Positions 8,832 through 18,025 of a stretch of 64,000 bases of DNA are shown in pieces (positions within the stretch are counted from its first letter, which is position 1; each line of letters begins with the position of its first letter). A program made the position numbers and the translations under genes. A model generated the notes under the pieces. It made no database searches. It saw only the letters and a program-made list of their open reading frames with translations, and had not been told where the DNA came from. Source of the DNA: Halopseudomonas pelagia. GTDB taxonomy: Bacteria; Pseudomonadota; Gammaproteobacteria; Pseudomonadales; Pseudomonadaceae. The stretch is taken from contig NZ_CP033116.1 in NCBI RefSeq assembly GCF_009497895.1, positions 2,542,001-2,606,000 of the forward strand. Reading direction: 5' to 3'.

Positions 8832-9281
8832 ATGCTCGACTGGCTAAAGAAAAACGCTACAGAAGCACGTGAACGGTTGGCAACTGAAGTGACTAAATTC
8901 AAGAATCGAGAATTTATGGAAGCCGTTGTCGCCGGTTGTGCCCTGGTGGCCGCTGCTGATGGAAACATCAGCGCGGAAGAAAAACAAAAGATGATCGGCT
9001 ATATCCAGAATTCGAAGGAGCTCAAGGTTTTTGACACAAAGGACGTGATTCAGTCATTCAATGAGGTCTGCAGCAACTTTGATTTCGATCCTGCGATTGG
9101 ACGAGCTGAAGCTCTGAGTATCGTGGGCAAGCTCCGTAAGAAAGAAGATGCTGCGCGTCTGCTGGTGCGTGTATGTTGCGCCATAGGCGGTGCAGATGGG
9201 GATTTCGATCAAAGCGAGCAAGCTATCTGCCGAACGATTTGCAACGAGCTCGGCTTGAAGCCGAGCGAATTTGATCTTTGA
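8832..9281 (+). CDS. terB: TerB, tellurite-resistance TerB-type protein
   Basis: Helical TerB fold of 149 residues (family about 150). Two acidic metal-site motifs are seen: AADGNISAEE at 41-50 and GADGDFDQSE at 120-129. The ATG has AAAAGGAG at the correct distance. TerB is a cytoplasmic, membrane-peripheral protein which associates with TerC and couples it to the TerD-family proteins. Position between terA and terC is the canonical order. Confidence 0.92.
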   Translation: MLDWLKKNATEARERLATEVTKFKNREFMEAVVAGCALVAAADGNISAEEKQKMIGYIQNSKELKVFDTKDVIQSFNEVCSNFDFDPAIGRAEALSIVGKLRKKEDAARLLVRVCCAIGGADGDFDQSEQAICRTICNELGLKPSEFDL

Positions 9282-9291
9282 GGGTATTACC

Positions 9292-10341
9292 TTGGAAAAC
9301 ACAGTAATCGGCTTTCCTCCGCTCACTATGGCAGTTTTCGCTGGCCTTGCGATATTCGCGCTGGCAGTCGACCTGTTTACCCACAAAAACGACAAGCCAG
9401 TAACGTTGCTCAACGCTTCGCTCTGGTCGATCTTCTGGGTAGTTATCTCGCTCGCATTTGCGGGCTTCCTGTACTTCGATCATGGCCCTGAGGTCGCTAG
9501 TCTTTTCATCACGGGTTACGCTCTTGAGAAAGTACTAAGCGTCGACAACCTCTTCGTCTTTATGGCTATCTTTGCTTGGTTCAAAATACCAGACGCCCTT
9601 CGACATCGTGTCCTTTATTGGGGCATCATCGGAGCGATCGTTTTCCGTATGATATTCGTCGCGATCGGCACCGGTCTGTTGGCTTTCGGACCGTGGGTAG
9701 AAATCGTGTTCGCACTGATCGTTGCCTGGACGGCAGTGATGATGCTGAAAAGTGGTGGTAACGATACTGAAGAGGAAGACTATTCCAAGCACATTGCTTA
9801 TCGTTTCGGGAAAAAGCTGTTTCCCGTTTGGCCAAAGCTGTATGGCCATAACTTCTTCGTCCGTCGTGAGGTTTTAGAGGACGAGCTTAAGAAGCCAGAG
9901 AATAAGGGCATGTCCCTGGCGACCAAGGGTACCGTGTTTGCCACGCCGCTATTTTTATGCGTATTTGTCGTCGAGATCTCTGACGTTCTGTTTGCATTCG
10001 ACTCGGTACCTGCAGTTATTGCGGTGAGTCGTGAGCCACTGATTGTCTATTCGGCTATGATATTTGCAATTCTTGGTCTACGGACGATGTATTTCGTCCT
10101 TGAAGCATTGAAGCGGTACTTGGTGCACTTGGAAAAGGCTGTTGTAGCTCTGTTGTTCTTCATCGCTGGTAAGCTGGCTTTGAACGCAACCAACCATCTG
10201 TTCCACCATGGATACGATATCGACCCCAATACCAGCCTGATTATAGTGCTGTTTGTACTGATGATCGGTATCGTAGCTAGCGTCATCTTTCCCGAAAAAG
10301 AAGACGACTCGAACGTAAGTAATCCCAACGAAAACGTTTAA
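9292..10341 (+). CDS. terC: TerC integral membrane protein
   Basis: Multi-pass membrane protein of the TerC family, 349 residues from TTG 9292, which has GAGGG seven bases upstream; an earlier TTG at 9271 would overlap terB and has no matching site. Conserved intramembrane acids are visible: VDLF at 26-29, [11 protein letters not shown] at 79-89 and [15 protein letters not shown] in the second half, the hallmark likely to bind or move metal ions (Mn2+ or Ca2+ in characterised relatives). It forms the membrane core of the Ter system. The C-terminus is charged and cytoplasmic. Confidence 0.92.
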   Translation: MENTVIGFPPLTMAVFAGLAIFALAVDLFTHKNDKPVTLLNASLWSIFWVVISLAFAGFLYFDHGPEVASLFITGYALEKVLSVDNLFVFMAIFAWFKIPDALRHRVLYWGIIGAIVFRMIFVAIGTGLLAFGPWVEIVFALIVAWTAVMMLKSGGNDTEEEDYSKHIAYRFGKKLFPVWPKLYGHNFFVRREVLEDELKKPENKGMSLATKGTVFATPLFLCVFVVEISDVLFAFDSVPAVIAVSREPLIVYSAMIFAILGLRTMYFVLEALKRYLVHLEKAVVALLFFIAGKLALNATNHLFHHGYDIDPNTSLIIVLFVLMIGIVASVIFPEKEDDSNVSNPNENV

Positions 10342-10360
10342 CCATAAAAGGATTTGTCAA

Positions 10361-10936
10361 ATGGCTCTCTCATTGCAAAAAGGCGGAAACCTGTCCCTCT
10401 CGAAAACAGACCCAGGGATGACTAAGACTCTGATTGGTCTGGGCTGGGACCCTCGCGCGACTGATGGCGCTGAGTTCGATCTTGATGCCAGTGCCTTCCT
10501 TATAACTGCTAGTGGCAAGGTTCGTGGCGAAACCGATTTCATTTTTTACAACCAACTGAAGAGTCCGGATGGCTCCGTAGAACATACTGGTGACAATCGT
10601 ACGGGCGAAGGCGATGGCGACGATGAAATTCTGAAGGTCGACCTGTCCCGCGTGCCGGCTGATATCGACAAAATAGCTTTCACAGTTACCATCCATGAAG
10701 GCCAAGCGCGTAACCAGAATTTTGGCCAAGTTGCCAACGCGTACATTCGTATTGTTAACGAAGTATCCGGGTCCGAAGTCGTGCGCTATGACCTGGCTGA
10801 AGATGCCAGTGTCGAGACTGCAATGATCTTCGGCGAGCTTTACCGTAATAACGGTGAATGGAAGTTCCGGGCGGTTGGTCAAGGTTACGCTGGCGGCCTG
10901 AAAGCGATGGCTAATCAGTTTGGAATCAACATCTGA
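10361..10936 (+). CDS. terD: TerD
   Basis: Single classical TerD domain, 191 residues. GLGWDPR at 26-32, FDLDAS at 39-44, then [13 protein letters not shown] supply the Ca2+-binding acids, and [16 protein letters not shown] is the TerD/TerE-specific segment. Ribosome site AAAAGGA lies about ten bases before the ATG. It is about two-thirds identical by eye to TerE directly downstream, so the pair arose by tandem duplication. Confidence 0.93.
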   Translation: MALSLQKGGNLSLSKTDPGMTKTLIGLGWDPRATDGAEFDLDASAFLITASGKVRGETDFIFYNQLKSPDGSVEHTGDNRTGEGDGDDEILKVDLSRVPADIDKIAFTVTIHEGQARNQNFGQVANAYIRIVNEVSGSEVVRYDLAEDASVETAMIFGELYRNNGEWKFRAVGQGYAGGLKAMANQFGINI

Positions 10937-10963
10937 CGCATCACCACGACAAGGAATATCGCA

Positions 10964-11542
10964 ATGGCTGTAAGTCTAAGCAAAGGCGGCAACGTTTCTT
11001 TATCCAAAGAAGCCCCGGGCTTGTCCGAAGTACTTGTTGGATTGGGCTGGGATCCAAGAGTGACCGACGGTGCTGAATTCGACCTCGATGCTTCAATTTT
11101 CGTTTGCGGCGAGAACGGCAAGGTATTGAACGATTCTTCATTCATCTTTTACAACAACAAAATGTCGCAAGACGGCACTATCGAACATTTGGGCGACAAT
11201 CGCTCCGGTGCTGGCGAAGGTGATGACGAACAAGCTGCGATAAAGCTGACCGGGCTGGCTGCCGACGTGAAAAAGCTCGTGTTCGCGGTAACAATTCATG
11301 AAGCTGAATCCCGCAAGCAGAGCTTTGGCCAAGTTTCAAACGCGTTTATTCGTGTGGTCAACAAGGCTGACGGTAAAGAAATCGCTCGCTACGATCTTTC
11401 GGAAGACGCGAGCACCGAAACCGCAATGGTGTTCGGCGAACTGTATCGCCACGGCGATGAGTTCAAGTTCAAGGCAATCGGCCAGGGCTTTACGGGTGGT
11501 TTGAAGCCGCTGGCTGAAGCCCATGGCGTAGCCATCGGCTGA
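10964..11542 (+). CDS. terE: TerE
   Basis: Second classical TerD domain, 192 residues, with [26 protein letters not shown] and [16 protein letters not shown]. One Gly-Asp in the calcium loop is changed to Gly-Glu relative to TerD. An AAGGAAT ribosome site precedes the ATG. It is the last gene of the ter operon and is followed within 17 nt by a strong rho-independent terminator. Confidence 0.93.
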   Translation: MAVSLSKGGNVSLSKEAPGLSEVLVGLGWDPRVTDGAEFDLDASIFVCGENGKVLNDSSFIFYNNKMSQDGTIEHLGDNRSGAGEGDDEQAAIKLTGLAADVKKLVFAVTIHEAESRKQSFGQVSNAFIRVVNKADGKEIARYDLSEDASTETAMVFGELYRHGDEFKFKAIGQGFTGGLKPLAEAHGVAIG

Positions 11543-11558
11543 TCTATAGCAGCATGAG

Positions 11559-11586
11559 ACCCCTGTCCCTTGGCAGGGGTTTTTTA
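11559..11586 (+). terminator. Rho-independent terminator of the ter operon
   Basis: ACCCCTG and CAGGGGT form a GC-rich stem around an 8-nt loop and run directly into six T residues. This closes transcription after terE. Confidence 0.9.
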
Positions 11587-11744
11587 TGGACAAAGGAATG
11601 TACCAGTGGAAAAAAACCATGATTGCCGCCATAGCTTATCTTTGCGCAAGGCTCGTCTATATGAGCAATGTTGATCGTGTTGTGTGCCTTTCGGGACCGA
11701 TGTGCGATGACAAGCTGCTCGATTCGCTAACCAAACACTACTAA
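11586..11744 (+). CDS. Possible 52-residue small membrane or secreted protein
   Basis: An ATG overlapping the terminator T-run opens a 52-codon frame, MDKGMYQWKKTMIAAIAYLC at the start, with a short hydrophobic stretch after two lysines and two later cysteines (VVCLSGPMC). Other ATGs at 11598 and 11619 are possible starts. No convincing ribosome site is seen and I do not recognise the protein, so it may be a chance frame. Confidence 0.3.
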   Translation: MDKGMYQWKKTMIAAIAYLCARLVYMSNVDRVVCLSGPMCDDKLLDSLTKHY

Positions 11745-11801
11745 AGGGCCCAGCCATCCGCAGACCAACGGGACTGTGGACGGGGTTAAAGAAGAATAAA
11801 G

Positions 11802-12938
11802 ATGAGAATGAATCTTATAGTAGGTCTAATGGTACTGTGTGGTTTGCAAGCCGCCCAAGGGGCGAGTTTCGATTGCGGGAAAGCATCCAATTTTGCGGAG
11901 AGAACAATTTGTACGGTGGAGAGCTTGTCTTTAATCGACGATCAATTAGCCAGCATTTACCAAGAGTCGCTTTTGTACTCATCGGACCAGGAAGCATTGA
12001 GACAGGAGCAGCGCGATTGGTTGAGGTCGCGCGACGCGTGCGAGGCGGATGCAATTTGTCTACAGCGAGAAATGAGCGATCGGCATATCGCTTTACTTGG
12101 TATCGTTCAACAACAAGGGGAAGATCAGCAACGGGTGGCTCCAGCGGTATCAACACAATCCAGCAGTCACTCCCTAAGTCCTGCTACGGCCGTAATTGAG
12201 CAGCCGCTTGTAAATCCGCCCGGTCATAACGTAACAACTCAAGACCTAATCCCAGAATCGAATTCGAGCCAATTGGGCAGTCTTGCGGCTGAACCAATTA
12301 TTCACACTGCGGCATATGTGCCACCCATGCGGGGATCTGATTCACCTGTGCCTAACTTCGACGTGCCGATTGAAGCGACGTCGAATGGAAACGATCAGTC
12401 GATGCTGTTGAAGCTTGCTTTGAAGCTCACTGCAGTCGCGCTTTTATTGATCGTGCTGGTGTCGATTTGGCTGCACCATGACGGGCGCCTGACCATCTAT
12501 AGCGACTACACTGATGCAGCATACACAAGCGCAGCGCCTCTCATTGGGCTTTTAGTTTATTGGCTAGCATCGTGGCTTGAAGTGCCGGAAGCACCAGCTA
12601 AGATCACTGGCATTGTTGTATTCGCTGGACTAATGGTTCAAGTAGTGAAATCTACATACCAGCAGAATGGAATGTCAGGACGTTTTGTTCTTGCCCTGGT
12701 CACCAAGATGGCGGTCATAGGGGTTTACTACATCATCATGGCTGTGCTGCTGGCAGGGATGTGTAGTAATGGTCGGAAGAAAGGAGAAAGCCAGCGCGCT
12801 TACGAGGCGAGGTGCCGGCGAGAGGCGAGGGAGGCTAGAGCGGGGATGGTAGCCGTCACTACAGGGTTCGTTTTTCTCTCCGGCTGGATCTGCAGAGATA
12901 AGCAATTTACTGACTTCGGAAGATACCTCAAACCCTGA
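11802..12938 (+). CDS. Membrane protein with N-terminal LprI-like (DUF1311) domain
   Basis: Residues 1-20 are a signal peptide ending at AQG-A. Residues 22-100 match the LprI/DUF1311 lysozyme-inhibitor-type domain: four cysteines (25, 37, 80, 86) and the pattern RTICTVESLSLIDDQL, then EQRDWLRSRDAC. A polar Ser/Gln-rich linker follows. The C-terminal third holds about four hydrophobic segments from residue 202 on, and ends in a charged tail. The layout suggests an inner-membrane protein presenting the LprI-like domain in the periplasm. It follows the ter terminator as a separate unit. Function unknown; LprI domains can bind lysozyme but other roles are likely. Confidence 0.65.
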   Translation: MRMNLIVGLMVLCGLQAAQGASFDCGKASNFAERTICTVESLSLIDDQLASIYQESLLYSSDQEALRQEQRDWLRSRDACEADAICLQREMSDRHIALLGIVQQQGEDQQRVAPAVSTQSSSHSLSPATAVIEQPLVNPPGHNVTTQDLIPESNSSQLGSLAAEPIIHTAAYVPPMRGSDSPVPNFDVPIEATSNGNDQSMLLKLALKLTAVALLLIVLVSIWLHHDGRLTIYSDYTDAAYTSAAPLIGLLVYWLASWLEVPEAPAKITGIVVFAGLMVQVVKSTYQQNGMSGRFVLALVTKMAVIGVYYIIMAVLLAGMCSNGRKKGESQRAYEARCRREAREARAGMVAVTTGFVFLSGWICRDKQFTDFGRYLKP

Positions 12939-13072
12939 GTTTGTAATTTCAATCAGGTGAGCGCGTATTTGGCTTCAACGATCTTGTACGAAGCGGCCAA
13001 GGTAACTGTCGCTTTATAGCGCGTCTGACTCGGCGCGCACATTGGCCTATGAATATATGGACAGGAAGTCTT

Positions 13073-14257
13073 ATGGGATTTCGATTTCAAAAGCGAATCA
13101 CGATCGCACCTGGGATTCGTCTCAACATCAGTAAGAGTGGGGTAAGTACGTCATTTGGGCCAAGAGGCTTAAGCGTGACCGCCGGAAGGCGAGGCACCTA
13201 TCTGAATATGGGTGTGCCTGGGACTGGACTCTCCTATAGGGAGAAGCTTGATAATCAGTTAACCGGTATTTTGGTTCGAGGTGGCGGCGGCTATTCAGGC
13301 GTGGTGAATATCGATGTGGACTCGGGTGGAGTTCTTCGATTCACCGACGGTTCAGGTAATGACCTGCCGGCTTCGGCGGCGAAGAGGGTCAAAGCAGAGC
13401 GCGCGACCGAGATTGGAGAGCTACTCATCAGGGCGGCTGAGAAAATCAATAGCGATCTCGAAGCTTGTGTAGATATTCACCTCAGCACCCCATCGCCAAC
13501 TTCTTCACCGCTTGGCCTGCCAGCTTTTGATAAAGCTCCGCCACGATCGCCGATTAGGGAATCTATTTCGCTGATGGATAAACTGCTGCTCCGGTCAGAT
13601 AAGATCGAGCAGGCCCATGCTGCAGCGGTCGCCAAGTATCAGATTGATGTGTCAGCCTGGCGAGCTGAGCGAGAAACACACAATACTAAGAAAGCTGAAG
13701 TGGAAAAAGTGTTCCGTCTTGCTTCGAAAGGTTTTAGCGCCCAAATGGAAAATGCACTAGATTTCGTTCTGAGCAGAATGAAATGGCCAAAGGAAACCCA
13801 GGTTACGTACATATTCAGCCACGACAACACGGGGATCGCCGTGGATGTGGACCTTCCTGATGAAGATGAGACGCCCAGAACCTCTGCTGAGGTGCGTGCT
13901 ACAGGCAAACTAGCGATAAAAAGGCGCTCAGATGCCCAGTGCCGCAAGGATTTTATCGCATTAGCTTTTGGGAGTTTGTTCAGAGTTGCAGGTGAGGTTT
14001 TTACGGTGCTGCCAGGTATTCAGAAGGTCTTAGTCTCTGGCTACATTCAACGTACTGATCTAGCGACGGGCAACGAATACAATGAGTACTTGATATCTGT
14101 AGTTATTGGCCGGGAAAAATGGTCCCAAATTGATTTTGAATGCTTGGAGAAGGTTGACCCAGCATCAACTTTCAGGGGCTACAATGCGGGTTTCAAGCTT
14201 GACCGTTCATCAAGATTAAAAGGTATTGAACCTTACAACATTAGTGACCTAGGCTAA
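13073..14257 (+). CDS. DUF4236 domain-containing protein
   Basis: The first 55 residues carry the DUF4236 signature: GFRFQKRITIAPGIRLNISK, then SGVSTSFGPRG and GVPGTGLSY. A charged middle follows, with a likely helical or coiled segment around 185-230 (KIEQAHAAAVAKYQID and on). The C-terminal part is a mixed alpha/beta region that I do not recognise. AGGAAG lies five bases before ATG 13073; an ATG at 13049 would add eight residues. DUF4236 is a short domain of unknown function at the N-terminus of variable proteins, often on mobile DNA, which fits the island setting. Confidence 0.7.
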   Translation: MGFRFQKRITIAPGIRLNISKSGVSTSFGPRGLSVTAGRRGTYLNMGVPGTGLSYREKLDNQLTGILVRGGGGYSGVVNIDVDSGGVLRFTDGSGNDLPASAAKRVKAERATEIGELLIRAAEKINSDLEACVDIHLSTPSPTSSPLGLPAFDKAPPRSPIRESISLMDKLLLRSDKIEQAHAAAVAKYQIDVSAWRAERETHNTKKAEVEKVFRLASKGFSAQMENALDFVLSRMKWPKETQVTYIFSHDNTGIAVDVDLPDEDETPRTSAEVRATGKLAIKRRSDAQCRKDFIALAFGSLFRVAGEVFTVLPGIQKVLVSGYIQRTDLATGNEYNEYLISVVIGREKWSQIDFECLEKVDPASTFRGYNAGFKLDRSSRLKGIEPYNISDLG

Positions 14258-14346
14258 GCCAGATACTATCGGAACCCGCCATAAGGTATTGGAAAGTAAA
14301 TAAAATCTCTGCATCGCCAGGCAATTGAGTACAGGAGCCATTGGGA

Positions 14347-14715
14347 ATGAATAAATCAATCAAGGTAAATTCGGTGCGAGGCTTAATGATCCTCTTTTTT
14401 GCTGGCGCCGTAGCCTCACAAGCGTTGGCTCAAACCTATGTGATTCCGCCATCTGATAGCACCACGCGTCACGTGCCTGTTATCTCCGATTTGGCCATGG
14501 AACAGTGCGTCAGCGATTACAATGAATCCAATTGGCTTGAGCAAGACATCAAACGCACGACTATTGATGAATACAGCCAAGCGTCAGTGGATGCCTATAA
14601 CGCCAAAATTGAACGGCTTAATAACATGACCAGCGCCTTCAACCAAAACTGCGCTGGAAAGCAGTCAGCATCAGCAGCAAAGGCCGCCGAGAAGCTCAAT
14701 CAGTCCAGACGGTAG
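14347..14715 (+). CDS. Small secreted protein, function unknown
   Basis: 122 residues with a clear signal peptide (basic start KSIKVNSVRG, hydrophobic core LMILFFAGAVASQ, cleavage near ALA-QT). The mature part is polar and helical, with two cysteines (EQCVSDYNES and NQNCAGK) that could form one disulfide. AGGAG lies nine bases upstream of ATG 14347; TTG 14341 is less well spaced. I do not recognise the family. Confidence 0.55.
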   Translation: MNKSIKVNSVRGLMILFFAGAVASQALAQTYVIPPSDSTTRHVPVISDLAMEQCVSDYNESNWLEQDIKRTTIDEYSQASVDAYNAKIERLNNMTSAFNQNCAGKQSASAAKAAEKLNQSRR

Positions 14716-14810
14716 GTTTTGCTCTCTAATCCTGAACTAGGCTGACGCCTATTTCATTATAAAACGCCTGACGCATCGCATCTTAGTAAATCAATGAATT
14801 GCGCTCCGTC

Positions 14811-14875
14811 TGGTAATGTCTGCGACCCAAACCTGATTCGGTCGATAGGCCACCACTTCCGGCGGATCCGCTGCC
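14811..14875 (-). pseudogene. Scrap of an IS3-family transposase (OrfB)
   Basis: Read on the minus strand, this short piece gives VVAYRPNQVWVADIT, the RPNQVWVTDIT block that opens the DDE domain of IS3-family OrfB transposases. The frame ends soon after and nothing else of the element remains. It lies within 540 bases that contain no intact gene, between the secreted protein and the IS21 genes. Confidence 0.55.
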
Positions 14876-14989
14876 TACTTATCCATGACGCCTTCACGTC
14901 ACATGAAGTAGTTTCTATCACCTGATAGCCACAACCTTCTTTGAATACCCTCGTTGCTGGCAGTCACGGATAGGCTGGCGTTAGCTGCC

Positions 14990-15165
14990 TAGTCAATGTG
15001 TTGACTTCACCACTCCATCATCGACCGGCGTCGCTCAATATAGTCGGCACGGTTGTAAGCGCTTCGTACCTTATCTTTATCCACGTGCCAGAGCTACTTC
15101 AATCAGCTCTGGCTCAAACCCATGCTCGTTGAGCGTGGTGCTGGCATTGGAGCGCATACAGTTGC
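14990..15165 (-). pseudogene. C-terminal remnant of a tyrosine integrase, frameshifted
   Basis: On the minus strand, MRSNASTTLNEHGFEPELIE is followed, after a net 2-base loss near 15090, by VDKDKVRSAYNRADYIERRR and MMEW. This is the catalytic C-terminus of a P4/CP4-type integrase, including the nucleophile Tyr in the AYNR block. The frameshift breaks the reading frame, and the upstream catalytic domain is missing because the IS21-family element begins at about 15161. It records an older integrase at this site, different in sequence from the intact integrase at 18.4-19.8 kb. Confidence 0.7.
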
Positions 15166-15255
15166 GTATTCCGGCGAACGTGACCGGTCATTCCGGTGAT
15201 CGTGACCGATTTGCACACGGCCTTCACGCTGGAACGGGTTTTGTACTCTGAGCGG

Positions 15256-16011
15256 TCACGATGGGTCAATCGATACCGCGTTTTGAGCGTTAGCCTTTCT
15301 CAGTGATTCCCCCTTCAGATTGAGCCGGTGGGCGCCGTGCAGGAGCCGGTCCAGGATGGCGTCGGCGAGCGTGGCGGAGCCGATGTACTCGTGCCAGTGT
15401 TCGGTGGGTAGCTGACTGGCAATGAGCGTTGAACCACGTCCATGACGGTCCTCGATCACCTCCATCAGATCCTGTCGTTGCTGGGCATTGACCTTCTGCA
15501 TGCCCCAGTCATCTAGAATCAGCAGATCGGTTTTCAACAGCTGCGTCATCAGGCGGGCGTAGCTGCCATCGCCGTGGGCGATCCGCACTTGCTCGAACAG
15601 CCGTGGCACCCGCAAGTAGCGGACGGATAGCCCTTGGCGGCAGGCCTGGTTGCCCAGGGCGCAAGCCAGCCATGTCTTGCCACAGCCGGTGGGACCGGTG
15701 ATACACAGATTCAGCGATTGACCGATCCAGTCACAGCTGGCCAGGCCTGCCATACGGGAACGTTCCAGCCCTCGCGGGTGGCGATAGTCGATGTCTTCGA
15801 TGCAGGCCTGCACGCGCAAGCGAGCAGCCTTCAGTAGCCGGTCCAGCCGACGGTTCTCCCGGTGCAGCACTTCCCGGTCTACCAGCAGGGCCAGGCGCTC
15901 CTCGAACGCCAGGTCATGGGTTGCGGGCTGCGCCCGCTGCTGTTCCAAGGCGTCGCACATGCCCGTTAGCTTGAGGTGGCGCAGGGTGTTGAGTGTGTTG
16001 TGAGTCAGCAT
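15256..16011 (-). CDS. istB: IstB, IS21-family helper ATPase
   Basis: DnaA/DnaC-like AAA+ ATPase of 251 residues, full family length. Walker A is GPTGCGKTWLACAL near residue 107, and Walker B is LLILDDWG near residue 168. IstB supports target choice and strand transfer by the IstA transposase. It starts 14 bases after istA in the same direction, the usual istAB arrangement. Confidence 0.93.
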   Translation of the reverse strand: MLTHNTLNTLRHLKLTGMCDALEQQRAQPATHDLAFEERLALLVDREVLHRENRRLDRLLKAARLRVQACIEDIDYRHPRGLERSRMAGLASCDWIGQSLNLCITGPTGCGKTWLACALGNQACRQGLSVRYLRVPRLFEQVRIAHGDGSYARLMTQLLKTDLLILDDWGMQKVNAQQRQDLMEVIEDRHGRGSTLIASQLPTEHWHEYIGSATLADAILDRLLHGAHRLNLKGESLRKANAQNAVSIDPS

Positions 16012-16025
16012 AGGTCTCTCCGGGA

Positions 16026-17570
16026 TCAGTGGTAGTAATGCGGGCCGCGAACGTTGGTGTGCGCCGGCAGGTCGGTCAGGTCACGCTCATCGTCGGCCAG
16101 AGGCAGCGGGAACTGGTCCAGCCCCTGTTTCAGGATCGAGGTGATGCTCTGGTAGCTGGCCGAGTTGATCGACAGCGCCCGGGCACAGGCTTGTTCAAGG
16201 CGTTCACGGCTGTAGCGCCGACTGAGACTCAGCAATCCCAAACAAGCGCGGTAGCCATGCTCTGGATGAGGGCGGTCCTTGAGCTGGCTCTGCACCACCT
16301 CCAGCGTGCCGGGGCCGATGTCCTTGGCCCAGTTGAGGAAGCGCTGCGGCGACCAGTCCTTGTGGGCCTGATGCGCCTTGGGCATGTGTTCGGTCAGGGT
16401 TACGAAGCGGCTCTTCCCGTGGCGGGGATGTAATGCCACCCGCTGGCCCTTGTGCATGACCTCCAGGGCGGTATCCGTTAACCGTACGTCCAGAACCAGC
16501 CCCACCAAGGCGTGAGGTACGCTGTACAGGCGTTTGTCGACCTCGATGTGGTAGTCGATGCCTGGCCTGGCCTTGCGCCATTCGGCGTAGGTATAGGGCG
16601 CTACTGGCAGAGGCCGCAGTGCCGGTCGATCAAGTGCGTCGAACAGGCTCTGACGGCTCTCGGTTCGACCCTGGAACAGGCGCTGGTTCAGGGCTGGTAG
16701 CAACGCTGCAATGGCGGCATTGAGTTCGGCCAGGGAGAAGAACATCTGATGCCGTAAACGGGCCAGGATCCAGCGCTCGACCAACAGCACCGACGTCTCG
16801 GCCTTCGCCTTATCCTTGGGCTTGTAGGGCCGTGCTGGCAATACCGCCGTCTGGTAATGGCAGGCCAGCTCAGCATAGGTCTCGTTGATCGTCGGACTGT
16901 AGCGGTCCGCCTTGGTCACCGCCGCCTTGAGGTTATCCGGAACCAGCAGTTCCGGTACCCCGCCAAAGAACCTGAACATCCTTTGGTGGGAGGCGATCCA
17001 GTCTGGAAGGCTCTGGCTCCAGGTAGCCTCGGCGAAGGTGTAACTGGACGCGCCCAGCACTGCCACAAAGACCTGGGCCTTGCGCACCTCACCGGTAGAG
17101 CGGTCCACCACCGGCACAGTAGGGCCGCAGTAATCGATAAAGATCTTCTCGCCAGCCCGGTGGACCTGTCGCATGCTGCGGCGCTGCCGGCCACGCCAGA
17201 GCCGGTAGTGGTGGCAGTACTGGCTGTAGCGATACGCCTTGTCGCCGTGGCGTTCTACGTATTCGGCCCAGAGCAGTTGCAGAGTGACGCCTTTGGTCTT
17301 GAGCTCTTGATGAACCTCGAAGTAGTCGGGCTCGGCAAAGCGTGACGGTGGCGCCTTGGCCGGGAACAGCAGCGCGTACAGCCGAACCTTGTCCAGGTCC
17401 TTCGGCAGTGGCCAGGTAACGCCCTGAACCTGGGCCAGGCTGACGTACTTGCCGACCACGCCCTTGGAGAGTCCGCAGGCACGAGCAATGCGCTCGTGAC
17501 TGAGACCGGCTTCGTATTTGAGGCGCAAGACCTCGATGATCTGTCGCATGGAAATCCTCGCAGCCGGCAT
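16026..17570 (-). CDS. istA: IstA, IS21-family transposase
   Basis: DDE transposase of 514 residues. An N-terminal helix-turn-helix (MRQIIEVLRLKYEAGLSHE) precedes the RNase-H-like core with FIDYCGPTVPV (first Asp), LVPDNLKAAVTKADR (second Asp) and DKAKAETSV (Glu). ATG 17570 has AGGAAGAG a few bases upstream; an earlier frame-open ATG at 17699 lies in terminal repeats and is not credible. Coding sequence looks undamaged, so the element may be active. Confidence 0.93.
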   Translation of the reverse strand: MPAARISMRQIIEVLRLKYEAGLSHERIARACGLSKGVVGKYVSLAQVQGVTWPLPKDLDKVRLYALLFPAKAPPSRFAEPDYFEVHQELKTKGVTLQLLWAEYVERHGDKAYRYSQYCHHYRLWRGRQRRSMRQVHRAGEKIFIDYCGPTVPVVDRSTGEVRKAQVFVAVLGASSYTFAEATWSQSLPDWIASHQRMFRFFGGVPELLVPDNLKAAVTKADRYSPTINETYAELACHYQTAVLPARPYKPKDKAKAETSVLLVERWILARLRHQMFFSLAELNAAIAALLPALNQRLFQGRTESRQSLFDALDRPALRPLPVAPYTYAEWRKARPGIDYHIEVDKRLYSVPHALVGLVLDVRLTDTALEVMHKGQRVALHPRHGKSRFVTLTEHMPKAHQAHKDWSPQRFLNWAKDIGPGTLEVVQSQLKDRPHPEHGYRACLGLLSLSRRYSRERLEQACARALSINSASYQSITSILKQGLDQFPLPLADDERDLTDLPAHTNVRGPHYYH

Positions 17571-17639
17571 CCGCTCTTCCTCGTGAAAAAAGGAAGCGGT
17601 ATGCGCGATTAAGTTGAAGAATTCCAGTGTGTTGGCAGT

Positions 17640-17795
17640 GATTCCGGGGGAACGTGACCGACGATTCCGGCATCGTGACCGGTGATTCCGGGATATCACC
17701 CAAAATCGGTCACGATAAAACGGAATGAGCGGTCACGTTAGCCCGGAACAGGCGGTCACGTTCAAACGGAATGGGCGGTCACGATGGGCCGGAAT
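17640..17795. repeat. Array of IS21 subterminal repeats
   Basis: At least four direct copies of CGGTCACGwTnnn-nnCGGAA are spaced at about 20-27 bp from 17706 to 17795 (ATCGGTCACGATAAAACGGAA, GCGGTCACGTTAGCCCGGAA and so on). Further inward are copies in the opposite orientation (ATTCCGGnnnnCGTGACCG). These are the likely transposase-binding sites. Confidence 0.75.
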
Positions 17796-17802
17796 ATGCA
17801 AC

Positions 17803-18025
17803 AGTGGCTGACCAGTCGACCAGCGTTGTTTACCAGGCCATCGAACGTAGTTACACCCCAGGTTGTCTGCAGGGTCAGTCTTACCGATTCTCGAAACGCG
17901 TCGAAACAGCTTACGTCGGCCACGTCCAGTTCAAGCGCCACGGCCTTGCCTCCTGATGCCGCAATACGACGAACAACCGCGGCGGCTGCCTCAGCATTCC
18001 TCTTGTAAGTCAGGATGACACCAGG
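17803..18025 (-). pseudogene. Internal fragment of a short-chain dehydrogenase
   Basis: The minus strand encodes VILTYKRNAEAAAAVVRRIA, then GKAVALELDVADVS and DGLVNNAG, i.e. SDR strands beta-2 to beta-4 with the NNAG motif. The N-terminal TGxxxGIG nucleotide loop is absent: homology stops at about 18025 where a umuC fragment begins. The C-terminal half with the YxxxK site is lost at the IS21-family end. The fragment is therefore cut at both sides. Confidence 0.8.

Larger units (their letters stand above)
15161..17802 (-). mobile_element. IS21-family insertion sequence, apparently intact
   Basis: It contains istA and istB, flanked by inverted ends: GTTGCGTATTCCGGC at 15161-15175 and GCCGGAATATGCAAC at 17788-17802, 14 of 15 matching when inverted. 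Next to each end are subterminal repeats of the type CGGTCACG(A/T)Tnnnn(C)CGGAA, several on the istA side (17640-17795) and two on the istB side, as expected for IstA binding sites. Exact tips are uncertain by a few bases, and I see no clear target duplication because the flanks have been rearranged. Confidence 0.85.

Noticed and set aside
17571..17699. N-terminal extension of IstA to ATG 17699
   Set aside because: The added residues are Arg-rich translation of terminal repeats; ATG 17570 has a proper ribosome site and gives the usual length.
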